This document shows positions 1-6,426 of a stretch of 18,767 nucleotides of DNA, piece by piece (the stretch's first letter is position 1; every line of letters begins with the position of its first letter). The notes beneath the pieces are model-generated. The model saw nothing but the letters and a program-made list of their open reading frames with translations. It was not told the DNA's origin and did not search any database. This stretch comes from JBBTDV01 sp038042605. GTDB lineage: Bacteria > Bdellovibrionota > UBA1018. Location of the stretch: assembly GCA_964358645.1 (NCBI GenBank), contig CAYHPW010000051.1:1-18767 (forward strand), written 5' to 3'. Position numbers and translations under genes: made by a program.

Positions 1-2
1 AC

Positions 3-1070
3 AGCTTGCGCTTGCTGCGACAGCGATCCACTTTTTTTGATTTTGTAGTCGTGGCTGCTGTGGTTGTAACTGCTGTCAGTGTGAATTTGATCGCCGCCGC
101 TGGAGTTGGTCTTGGTTTGGCTATTTTGCTTTTCCTAAGAGATCAGATACAGGGTTCCGTTGTTCGCAGGAAAACACTGGGTAGTAAAACATTTTCAAAA
201 AAACGCCGGCTGCGCTCAGAGATGCAGCTTCTTGAAAAGAACGGAGATGCGGTAGCCGTATTTGAGCTGCAGGGGTCGCTTTTCTTTGGTACCACTGACC
301 AGTTTTTTAGCGAGATCGAGCCATTTCTTGAGAAAAGCAAATATCTGATTATTGACATGCGCCGGATTAAGTCAGTTGATTTTACCGCCGCTCATATGTT
401 GGAACAGATTGCAGCGCAACTGACTGAAAATAACGGATGCCTTGTTTTTGCCGATCTTCCTAGGAATCTTCCGACAGGACAGAACTTACGCCGTTATTTT
501 GACCAGGTTGGGATTGTTAAGCCGATGACAAACGTAAAGATTTTCCAAGAGATCGATAGCGCCCTTGAGTGGGTAGAGGATCAGGTCTTAACAGAAGGAT
601 CCGGCCTGGTTGAACAGGGTAAAGCACTTTTGTCGATCAATGAAATAGATCTGTTTGATGGTTTGCCTATGGATGCTTTAAAGCTGTTGTCCGTATGTTT
701 GGATGAGCGCCACTATAGGGAAGATGAAAAGGTATTTAATCAGGGGAATGAGGGCGATGAAATCTTTTTCATCAGGAGAGGAACTATCAAGATCATGCTT
801 CCTCTGACGGATGAAAAAAGTCATCATCTGGCAACCTTTTCTAGAGGGGATTTTTTTGGGGACATGGCCTTTCTTGATAAAGGAATCCGATCCGCCGATG
901 CAGTGTCTGTCGGAGAGACTGATCTTTATGCTATTTCTAGAAAAAAATTCAATGACGTGGCGGTAAAGTACCCTGCTTTGCCAGGGATGGTGTTCGAGCG
1001 CCTGGCGCACGCGCTTTCGTCACGGCTTAGACACACAGACTCTGAGCTGAGGGCGTTGGAAGAGGCGTAG
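3..1070 (+). CDS. SulP-family anion transporter C-terminus with STAS and cyclic-nucleotide-binding domains (5' partial)
   Basis: The reading frame is open to the left edge, so the transporter core lies outside the window. Counting from the TTG at position 6, residues 1-46 form the last hydrophobic SulP segment, ending in the family-typical LFLRDQI and SVVRRK. Residues about 74-192 are a STAS domain; its helix-start motif is VDFTA, with Thr at the usually phosphorylatable Ser position. Residues about 212-335 are a cyclic-nucleotide-binding fold whose phosphate-binding cassette reads GDFFGDMAFLDKGIRSADA, with Asp in place of the usual Glu (FGE). SulP proteins move sulfate, bicarbonate or related anions across the inner membrane. 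The C-terminal domains suggest gating by protein partners or a cyclic nucleotide (inference). Substrate cannot be told. The stop codon lies 1 bp from the convergent gene's stop codon. Confidence 0.88.
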   Translation, partial: SLRLLRQRSTFFDFVVVAAVVVTAVSVNLIAAAGVGLGLAILLFLRDQIQGSVVRRKTLGSKTFSKKRRLRSEMQLLEKNGDAVAVFELQGSLFFGTTDQFFSEIEPFLEKSKYLIIDMRRIKSVDFTAAHMLEQIAAQLTENNGCLVFADLPRNLPTGQNLRRYFDQVGIVKPMTNVKIFQEIDSALEWVEDQVLTEGSGLVEQGKALLSINEIDLFDGLPMDALKLLSVCLDERHYREDEKVFNQGNEGDEIFFIRRGTIKIMLPLTDEKSHHLATFSRGDFFGDMAFLDKGIRSADAVSVGETDLYAISRKKFNDVAVKYPALPGMVFERLAHALSSRLRHTDSELRALEEA

Positions 1071-1071
1071 C

Positions 1072-2046
1072 TCAAGAAAGTTTTTGTAGAGCGCCTTTTA
1101 AACCATCATGTAACGCGCATATTTCATCTTTTTTCCACTGCGTGGGATTGTTTCTCACGAAGGATGTCTTATCCACTCTGTTGTCAAATCTGGCTATGGG
1201 GATGTCGAAAACCGTGCTGCTGGCTTGTACCGAAACAGTTCCAGGACGACGCGCGGTTTTCTCAAGCCACTCTATATCGTCACAACCATAGTCATTCATC
1301 ATAACGTCCATTGGTACACCATGATGTAGGATCGAACCCGGATCATTCGGGTTGGTCCGTTCGATATTTTTTCGCCGTGATTCCTCAGGGGTGACCCACA
1401 CGTATAATATGCGTGCCTTCTTAAGAATTGCTGGTGAGAGCTTGCTTAGGGAATAATTATAACCAAATGGTTCAGTAAGAGGCATGTTTGAACCATGAGG
1501 CCCGCCACGGGCGAATTCTATAACCACAGTTTTGCCGGAAATATCAGTATGGCAGAGTATATTCCTTTCGCGTAGCATTTCTGCTGCTTCGGTTTCAATT
1601 TTTTCTGCAACTACGGCTCGTACTTTGTCATCCAGTGTGGCTAATCTGTAAGGGATGCCGACTTTGCGGGCTGATCTGTCAAAGCGCTCCATAAGCCAAG
1701 AAGCGGCAGAGTTTGATTTAACGATTTTTCTTTCAATAAGATCAGCATAATCTTCGTTTATCAGCGATATCAATGTTCCCCAGTCTTTTGGCTCGCGGAA
1801 GGGTTTGTCAGAATTGTTGAAGAAAATACGTTTTTGATTTAACAGTGCCAGCTGTTCGTCAATACACCTCATCATATGCACATAAGGGAAATCATCCAGT
1901 TGAATCGTGGGGCCTAGGTGGAAATCCCGATGGCATTCCTGTTCGCTAAGTCCAGCAAGATACTTGCGTACCTCTGATTTTCCTGAAGCGGGCAAGGCTA
2001 ACAAAAGCAGTGTTTCAAGATTGTTATTGTTAAATGATTTATCCAT
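1072..2046 (-). CDS. Uncharacterised P-loop NTPase / kinase-like protein
   Basis: This 324-residue soluble protein has no signal peptide or membrane helix. Near the N-terminus a hydrophobic strand runs into ALPASGKSE (residues 17-25), a P-loop in which the first Gly of GxxxxGKS is Ala. QLDDFPYVH (49-57) may be a substrate- or Mg-binding segment, VVIEFARGG (near 173) a Walker-B-like strand, and TPEESRRKN (near 220) resembles the Arg-rich lid of small-molecule or nucleotide kinases. I do not recognise a named family; a nucleoside- or zeta-toxin-like kinase fold is inferred only from motif order. The ATG at 2044-2046 follows a weak purine-rich stretch. The gene is monocistronic, transcribed with the same polarity as the upstream tRNA, and converges on the SulP gene. 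Confidence 0.8.
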   Translation of the reverse strand: MDKSFNNNNLETLLLLALPASGKSEVRKYLAGLSEQECHRDFHLGPTIQLDDFPYVHMMRCIDEQLALLNQKRIFFNNSDKPFREPKDWGTLISLINEDYADLIERKIVKSNSAASWLMERFDRSARKVGIPYRLATLDDKVRAVVAEKIETEAAEMLRERNILCHTDISGKTVVIEFARGGPHGSNMPLTEPFGYNYSLSKLSPAILKKARILYVWVTPEESRRKNIERTNPNDPGSILHHGVPMDVMMNDYGCDDIEWLEKTARRPGTVSVQASSTVFDIPIARFDNRVDKTSFVRNNPTQWKKDEICALHDGLKGALQKLS

Positions 2047-2080
2047 ATATCTTATCCATAATATTTTAAAATATCTTATC
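2047..2080 (-). promoter_or_regulatory. AT-rich upstream region with 10-bp direct repeat and a 14-bp palindrome
   Basis: Immediately before the P-loop gene, ATATCTTATC occurs twice (2047-2056 and 2071-2080, starts 24 bp apart). Between them is the perfect palindrome ATATTTTAAAATAT (2061-2074, overlapping the second repeat). This would fit a promoter or operator for the minus-strand gene, but no convincing -35/-10 pair was found. Confidence 0.25.
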
Positions 2081-2140
2081 TAGTCCCCACGCGCTCAGGC
2101 GTGATGAGTGCTGACCAGCGATTAGTTTGTTTCACCAAAG

Positions 2141-2215
2141 CGGACCCGAGAGGGCTCGAACCTCCGACCTTCAGATCCGTAGTCTGACGCTCTAATCCAA
2201 CTGAGCTACGGGTCC
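2141..2215 (-). tRNA. tRNA-Arg (anticodon ACG)
   Basis: The minus strand folds as a complete 75-nt cloverleaf. The 7-bp acceptor stem pairs GGACCCG with CGGGTCC and leaves discriminator G. The D arm starts GCTCAGTTGG. The anticodon stem TCAGA/TCTGA encloses loop CTACGGA, giving anticodon ACG. The T arm GGAGG-TTCGAGC-CCTCT is canonical. CCA is not encoded after the discriminator base, so it must be added by the nucleotidyltransferase. A34 is expected to be modified to inosine by TadA-type deaminase to read CGU, CGC and CGA (established for this isoacceptor). It stands alone rather than in a tRNA cluster. Confidence 0.96.
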
Positions 2216-2229
2216 ATGGTGATCTTGAT

Positions 2230-2258
2230 GATTTACACGAAAGCAGGGCATAGAGCAA
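2230..2258 (-). promoter_or_regulatory. Possible promoter of tRNA-Arg
   Basis: On the minus strand TTGCTC (2253-2258) and TAAATC (2230-2235) are separated by 17 bp, with the tRNA 5' end 14 bp beyond the -10. Spacing and distance suit a short-leader tRNA transcript, but the -10 matches the sigma70 consensus at only about half its positions. Confidence 0.3.
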
Positions 2259-2285
2259 GCACGCCTGCCGTCTTTCAAATAGTCA

Positions 2286-2330
2286 ACCCCGTCATCCTGA
2301 CCGCCTATTGAAAGGCCAAGATGACGGGGT
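2286..2330 (-). terminator. Hairpin with perfect 10-bp arms, possible terminator or dispersed repeat unit
   Basis: ACCCCGTCAT (2286-2295) is perfectly complementary to ATGACGGGGT (2321-2330), and the stem continues imperfectly inward (GGCC against the opposing CC/GG bases). It begins 16 bp after the stop of the minus-strand DUF4360 gene, where a terminator is expected. Neither strand has a clear T-run after the stem, so intrinsic termination is uncertain. An alternative is a palindromic dispersed repeat. Confidence 0.4.
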
Positions 2331-2346
2331 GTGGTTTGGTTGATTG

Positions 2347-2940
2347 TCAGTTACAGGTCTTCCATTGGAAGTGATAAATAATGCCGGCGTCGACATCCAT
2401 GCTATCAACGCTGGAAAACGCCTGTTCGCTTCGGCCATTGGTCATGACCAACATGCTGGAGTTGGAGCGCAGGATGACGTCCACTCCGCAACGTGACCAG
2501 ATCAGACCTCTTGCAATTAGGTCGTTTTCAATAAGATAGTCACTGTCCTGGGGGCCTGAGAAGTTTTGTGTGAATCTCGGCCCACGGGTTCCGGCGAAAA
2601 AGTATTCGACATTAAACTGCGACCGCGATCCAAAAGGAAGGCTGTTGAATCCGCGGTAGTCAATCCCGATGACGGACACACTAAAACCTTGTGGTACGTG
2701 CACGGGTATGGCTACGTTACAGCTTTTTCTGTCTAGCCTTTTTCCGGTAAATCCGCCTGCTTCGACAGTGTATTGATCGAAGAGAATGCTCAGACTTTTT
2801 GCATCAGGACTTAGCGTGGCCGAAGCAGAACCTCTCGGACACCCGCTGCCTCCGTAAGATGGCTCGCCAAGCCATATGGTGTCATCGGCCATTGCTTGAG
2901 AGGCCAGCATGAACGACAATAAAGAAACGAGTGTTTTCAT
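2347..2940 (-). CDS. Secreted DUF4360 protein, copy 1
   Basis: The ATG at 2940 was chosen over an in-frame start 29 codons upstream. It follows a GGGGGA ribosome binding site and begins a clean signal peptide (residues 1-18, MKTLVSLLSF then a cut near AMA-DD). The upstream extension would read through a palindrome. The mature protein shows the DUF4360 pattern: LGEPSYGGSGC, LSPDAKSLSILFDQY, an RKSC segment, DYRGF, FSGP and LIWSRCG. Cysteines fall at residues 34, 74, 151 and 196 and probably form two disulfides in the periplasm or outside the cell. DUF4360 has no established function. It is a tandem paralogue of the next minus-strand gene and shares all four cysteine positions with it. The length of 197 residues is typical. 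Confidence 0.88.
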   Translation of the reverse strand: MKTLVSLLSFMLASQAMADDTIWLGEPSYGGSGCPRGSASATLSPDAKSLSILFDQYTVEAGGFTGKRLDRKSCNVAIPVHVPQGFSVSVIGIDYRGFNSLPFGSRSQFNVEYFFAGTRGPRFTQNFSGPQDSDYLIENDLIARGLIWSRCGVDVILRSNSSMLVMTNGRSEQAFSSVDSMDVDAGIIYHFQWKTCN

Positions 2941-2976
2941 TTTTTCCCCCAGTCTGTATTTGTTTTTAACTACCCC

Positions 2977-2995
2977 ATTCGGGAACATCCCGAAT
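2977..2995. promoter_or_regulatory. Perfect 8-3-8 inverted repeat upstream of DUF4360 copy 1 (operator candidate)
   Basis: ATTCGGGA and TCCCGAAT flank ACA, giving a perfect palindrome whose near edge lies 36 bp upstream of the DUF4360 start at 2940. It could be a dimeric repressor or activator site, or form a hairpin in the leader. A second, AT-rich inverted repeat (ATATTTTT and AAAAATAT around one A, 3033-3049) lies further upstream. Confidence 0.45.
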
Positions 2996-3165
2996 ATGTA
3001 CTGCCCCGAAAGCAACACGGATGCCATCTTGGATATTTTTAAAAAATATTAATTCTTACGAGGGATTATGAAGGATTAGTGGGATTTTTACAGGCAAGAC
3101 ATTGCAGTGCGGAAAAGGACTGGTATCAAAAATGGACTGACATTTTATTGTCAATATGGCGCTGG

Positions 3166-3810
3166 TTATCTGTGAATCTTGTTATTACAACGGCGTTTGA
3201 CGATTTCATATGTCGCGCCCTGCTCGTGAGATATGTCAAGCGAGTCAATAATCGCTAGCGCTTGCTCGCGATGGCTATTGGATTTAACTTTAAGTGAGCT
3301 TTGCAGCATCAGATAAACGTTGCCCCCGCATTTGCTCCAGAGGGGAGATTTTATTTTCTGCGAAAGTTGGAAGTTTTCATCAATGGGCCCTGTAAACCGC
3401 TGCTTCATATGGTTTGATGCAAGATAATATGGTTGGTGCAAGAATCCCAAGCTTGCGCTTACCTCGCCATTACCTTTTGCAGGCAAAGAAATAAAACCAC
3501 GATAATCAGCGCGGGCTATCCCGATACTGACGCCTGCCGGTAGTTTCATCATGATATAAACCAGGCATTGGCTGGAATCAGACTGCTTGCGCCCTGGCGA
3601 CTGTTTGCCAGCTTCGGCTGAGTAATTGTCAAATATGATGCTTAACGCGGATGCATCCGGGCTTAGCGCGACAGAAGTGTTTTCGGCGTTACAGCCCTTT
3701 CCATAAAACCCAGGCTTGCCAAGCAGGACATTTTTTTCAGCGGTGTGTCCGGTGGTGGCTGAACTTAATAAATATACAATCATAAACGTGAACAATAAGT
3801 GTGGCTTCAT
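3166..3810 (-). CDS. Secreted DUF4360 protein, copy 2
   Basis: This 214-residue protein opens with a signal peptide (MKPHLLFTFMIVYLLSS, cut probably near HTA-EK). It matches copy 1 through LGKPGFYGKGC, LSPDASALSIIFDNYSAEAG, ADYRGF, RFTGP and PLWSKCG. Cysteines at residues 40, 82, 161 and 208 correspond to those of copy 1. It differs by a longer, basic C-terminal tail (RRCNNKIHR) and by lacking the RK before the second Cys. The start is preceded by the purine-rich GAGAGAGATTGAGAG. The gap of about 225 bp to copy 1 and the separate upstream signals suggest the two are transcribed separately. Function is unknown; a secreted, disulfide-stabilised role is inferred. Confidence 0.87.
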   Translation of the reverse strand: MKPHLLFTFMIVYLLSSATTGHTAEKNVLLGKPGFYGKGCNAENTSVALSPDASALSIIFDNYSAEAGKQSPGRKQSDSSQCLVYIMMKLPAGVSIGIARADYRGFISLPAKGNGEVSASLGFLHQPYYLASNHMKQRFTGPIDENFQLSQKIKSPLWSKCGGNVYLMLQSSLKVKSNSHREQALAIIDSLDISHEQGATYEIVKRRCNNKIHR

Positions 3811-3946
3811 CTCTCAATCTCTCTCTCGTTAAAAAAGAGAGCAATCGTGGTGCCTGTGCTTAGACTCAATATTTCAATAGCTTAGTAAAAATGAAGTGTT
3901 GATCTTTTAGACAAGTGTATTAACTTGAAATAAGAAAGGGATATTT
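3811..3946. promoter_or_regulatory. Divergent intergenic region between DUF4360 copy 2 and the secreted-protein gene
   Basis: This 136-bp AT-rich gap must hold promoters for both directions. CTCTC and GAGAG arms around a T/A-rich loop (about 3822-3842) could form a hairpin just upstream of the minus-strand ribosome binding site. On the plus strand AAGAAAGGG (3932-3940) is a ribosome binding site for the ATG at 3947. No convincing -35/-10 pair was found. Confidence 0.3.
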
Positions 3947-5200
3947 ATGCGATCACGGAAGCTTGTTGTTCTATTTGTAGTGCTGTTAGTAGTATTTTTT
4001 ACTTTTTGCGGTAAAGATGATGATCCTACAAACAGTACCAGCAGCAACTTGAATCTTGCATCCACTGCTCAGAAGGCTTTGCCTCTAAGTTCTGCAATTA
4101 GTTCATCATCAATGACTGAAATGCATTTGGTTGCGAACACTACAAGCACCAGAGGCTACACCGCGCTTACTTGGGATAGCACGATTTCGTCAAACGATTC
4201 TACTATGGTGGTCGGATCAAGTGGTCCATTTCGGATGGAATGCCATGATGGGATGACAGCTGAACAAGACACCGTTAACAATTGTCCTGCGGGCACTACC
4301 CGTGACATTAATAATAAATATTCAGCCACCACGTTGATCGGTCTCATTTATAGTGCGGATAAATACTTTGCCAGTCATGTTTTTAATAAAGATACAACGG
4401 CGTGTACCATGACGGGTGCTTCGGAGCTAACCAATCATACGCCTACTTATACAGGATCGCCTCAGTTCATATACAGCATACCAGATTTTGATTGTCTTTT
4501 TGTCGAGGATACTTCGAATTGTTCCTGGTGCAGTGCGAGCCATTATTATCTTTACAAGAAAACAACGGGCAATAAAGCCGGTGAAATTTATTCATTGCTA
4601 GGTACATATTTTCAAGAACGAAACGAAACATTCAAATCCACCAATTCACAGGCCCAGCAACTTTATCTTCGCAACGGATCAGACGGGAAGCCAGCATTCA
4701 TGGCCTTTTCGCTTGCGGCGGCAGCTCCATATGACACTGGCGGCGGTTGGTACTCCAGGACTTTAATTATGCTAAACATCACGGATAGCCGGTTCTTTAT
4801 TAAATATGGAAGCGGCTTGGTCGCCATAGGTAAGGGCGGTTATGACACTGCTACCGGCACGATCGTAGGTGGTAATTTTATCGTAAAATTATATAATAAT
4901 AGCACTACACATTATTACTGCCTCACGCAAAGTTCCTCGGGGGCCATCTCGCTGAGCGCTGATGGGTCCGCTTGTGACGGCGATGCTGCATTAATGGATT
5001 ACTTCAAGAAGTTCTTCGCTGCTGACTCTGGATTCTGGTCAAAAACTGGGACGGATACCGCTAAGTCATTCTTTGGGTTGACTGACGCCGAAATCGACAG
5101 TGAGCTTGCTTCAATGGGAGCCGATGTCAATCGGACACTGTATACCTCGATCCCAACTGCTGGTGATGCGACACAGTTCCCAAGCGCGATAGCGAAGTAG
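3947..5200 (+). CDS. Unrecognised secreted protein, candidate lipoprotein
   Basis: This 417-residue protein begins with basic MRSRK, a long hydrophobic stretch (about residues 6-20) and Cys21 followed by GKDDDP and a Ser/Thr/Asn-rich linker, as in lipoproteins. The lipobox (FTFC) is poor because Phe occupies -1, so lipidation is uncertain but export is likely. The body is rich in aromatic and hydroxyl residues. It holds short Cys pairs (CSWC near residue 191, plus isolated Cys at about 99, 112, 148, 337 and 346) and glycine-aspartate turns, suggesting a beta-rich extracytoplasmic domain. I recognise no family. It has its own ribosome binding site, is divergent from the DUF4360 genes, and lies 205 bp upstream of pstS. 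Base composition is somewhat AT-richer than the pst genes. Confidence 0.75.
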   Translation: MRSRKLVVLFVVLLVVFFTFCGKDDDPTNSTSSNLNLASTAQKALPLSSAISSSSMTEMHLVANTTSTRGYTALTWDSTISSNDSTMVVGSSGPFRMECHDGMTAEQDTVNNCPAGTTRDINNKYSATTLIGLIYSADKYFASHVFNKDTTACTMTGASELTNHTPTYTGSPQFIYSIPDFDCLFVEDTSNCSWCSASHYYLYKKTTGNKAGEIYSLLGTYFQERNETFKSTNSQAQQLYLRNGSDGKPAFMAFSLAAAAPYDTGGGWYSRTLIMLNITDSRFFIKYGSGLVAIGKGGYDTATGTIVGGNFIVKLYNNSTTHYYCLTQSSSGAISLSADGSACDGDAALMDYFKKFFAADSGFWSKTGTDTAKSFFGLTDAEIDSELASMGADVNRTLYTSIPTAGDATQFPSAIAK

Positions 5201-5363
5201 TATGTTTTGAGAGATTAAACTTGGTGTTTCCATAATTTTTGCGATAGATGGAGACCGCCTCAATATAATCATTCACTGTGTTTCTGCGCTCTGGATGCGG
5301 AAGTAATCCTTCGTTAATGAATCGCTCCCGTGCTTCGATATAGCGAGATGGACCTGGACACAA
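5200..5363 (-). pseudogene. Possible coding remnant opposite the pst leader
   Basis: Between the candidate lipoprotein gene and pstS the minus strand stays open from about 5384 down to a stop at 5127. The peptide from 5363 to about 5200 looks protein-like (ARERFINEG, LLPHPERRNTV, DYIEAVSIYRKNYG). Downstream it runs into the antisense of the 3' end of the lipoprotein gene, where it becomes meaningless. There is no ATG; only a TTG at 5363 could start it. It may be the surviving end of a decayed gene. No family was recognised and it could be chance. Confidence 0.25.
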
Positions 5364-5384
5364 ATGAAGTGGTAGTTGTATTTA
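5355..5384 (+). promoter_or_regulatory. Weak candidate pst promoter
   Basis: TGGACA (5355-5360) and TATTTA (5379-5384) are 18 bp apart, about 20 bp before pstS ATG. The -35 is one base from consensus; the -10 matches only three bases. No enterobacterial-type Pho box (paired CTGTCAT-like heptamers) is seen in 5201-5404. Confidence 0.2.
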
Positions 5385-5404
5385 GGGTAAATATTGGGGG
5401 ACTT

Positions 5405-6421
5405 ATGAAAGCAATCTATCTGTTATTTTTCACGGCGGTTATTGGCTGGCAGCCTGTGGCATATAGTGCGGCACTAATTAACGGCGCAGGAGCGACCTTT
5501 CCATATCCACTCTACTCAAAATGGTTTGCCGAATACCAGAAGGTCGACCCCGAAGTGCGGATTAATTATCAGTCAATTGGGAGCGGCGGTGGCATCCGTC
5601 AGTTCCTCGAAAAAACAGTCGACTTTGGCGCAAGCGACGCGCCGATGACTGACGAGCAACTTAGCAAAGCAAGTGTTCCGGTGGTACACATCCCAACTGT
5701 GCTTGGCGCTGTCGTCCTTACATATAATGTTCCAGGAGTCGAACAGGGACTGAAACTAAGTGGCGAAGTGGTTGCTTATATTTTTCTTGGCAAAGTCACA
5801 AAGTGGAATGACTCGAGGATCACGGCACTTAATCATGGGATAAAACTCCCTGAAACCGATATTCTTGTGGTGCATCGCTCGGACGGCAGTGGCACGACGG
5901 GCATCTTCACTGATTATCTGTCGAAGGTGAGCGCGGAATGGAAGACCAAAACAGGATCAGGAACGGCTGTTAACTGGCCCGTGGGGCTTGGGGGTAAGGG
6001 TAACGAAGGTGTCGCCGGTCTGATCAAGCAGACTCCTGGGAGCATAGGATATGTGGAGTTGATCTATGCTAAGAACAACTCACTTAATTATGCGTTCTTG
6101 AAGAACAAGGCCGGCAACGTCATAGAGCCCAACACCAAGACTGTTACGGCAGCTGCGGCCGGGGTGGTCAAGTCGATGCCTGCTGATTTCCGAGTGTCGA
6201 TCACAAATGCTGATGGAAAAGAGGCATATCCCATAAGCGGTTTCACATATCTTCTAGTTTACAAGAACATGCCGAAGGGAAAGGGCGAAGGTATTGTGAA
6301 ATTCCTGCGATGGGCTATGAAAGGTGGGCAGAGTTATGCAGAGCCACTGTATTACGCTCCTCTTCCTACGGCGCTTTTAACAAAAGTAAACGCAAAAATC
6401 GACGAGATCAGCGTTAAATAA
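5405..6421 (+). CDS. pstS: Phosphate ABC transporter, periplasmic phosphate-binding protein PstS
   Basis: PstS captures inorganic phosphate in the periplasm and hands it to PstCA. The start is the ATG at 5405, after TTGGGGGA, not the open frame 25 codons upstream, because a signal peptide begins here (MKAIYLLFFTAV, cut near YSA). The mature 338-codon product has the family's phosphate-contacting segments in order: GAGATFPYPLY (27-37), SIGSGGG (57-63), DFGASDAPM (73-81), HRSDGSGTTGIFTDYL (157-172), WPVGLGGKGNEGV and TPGSIGYVEL. Length is normal for PstS. It heads a five-gene operon with pstC starting 5 bp after its stop. Phosphate-starvation control is usual for the family, but no Pho box or phoBR genes are visible here. 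Confidence 0.97.
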   Translation: MKAIYLLFFTAVIGWQPVAYSAALINGAGATFPYPLYSKWFAEYQKVDPEVRINYQSIGSGGGIRQFLEKTVDFGASDAPMTDEQLSKASVPVVHIPTVLGAVVLTYNVPGVEQGLKLSGEVVAYIFLGKVTKWNDSRITALNHGIKLPETDILVVHRSDGSGTTGIFTDYLSKVSAEWKTKTGSGTAVNWPVGLGGKGNEGVAGLIKQTPGSIGYVELIYAKNNSLNYAFLKNKAGNVIEPNTKTVTAAAAGVVKSMPADFRVSITNADGKEAYPISGFTYLLVYKNMPKGKGEGIVKFLRWAMKGGQSYAEPLYYAPLPTALLTKVNAKIDEISVK

Positions 6422-6426
6422 GCAAA

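Noticed and set aside
2076..2258. Open frame on the minus strand of about 60 codons
   Set aside because: It is a read-through of the tRNA-Arg gene; the RSSVGLERQTTDLKVGGSSPLG pattern is a common artefact of translating tRNA genes.
2941..3027. 29-residue N-terminal extension of DUF4360 copy 1
   Set aside because: It precedes a standard signal peptide with its own GGGGGA site and includes a palindrome, so it is untranslated leader.
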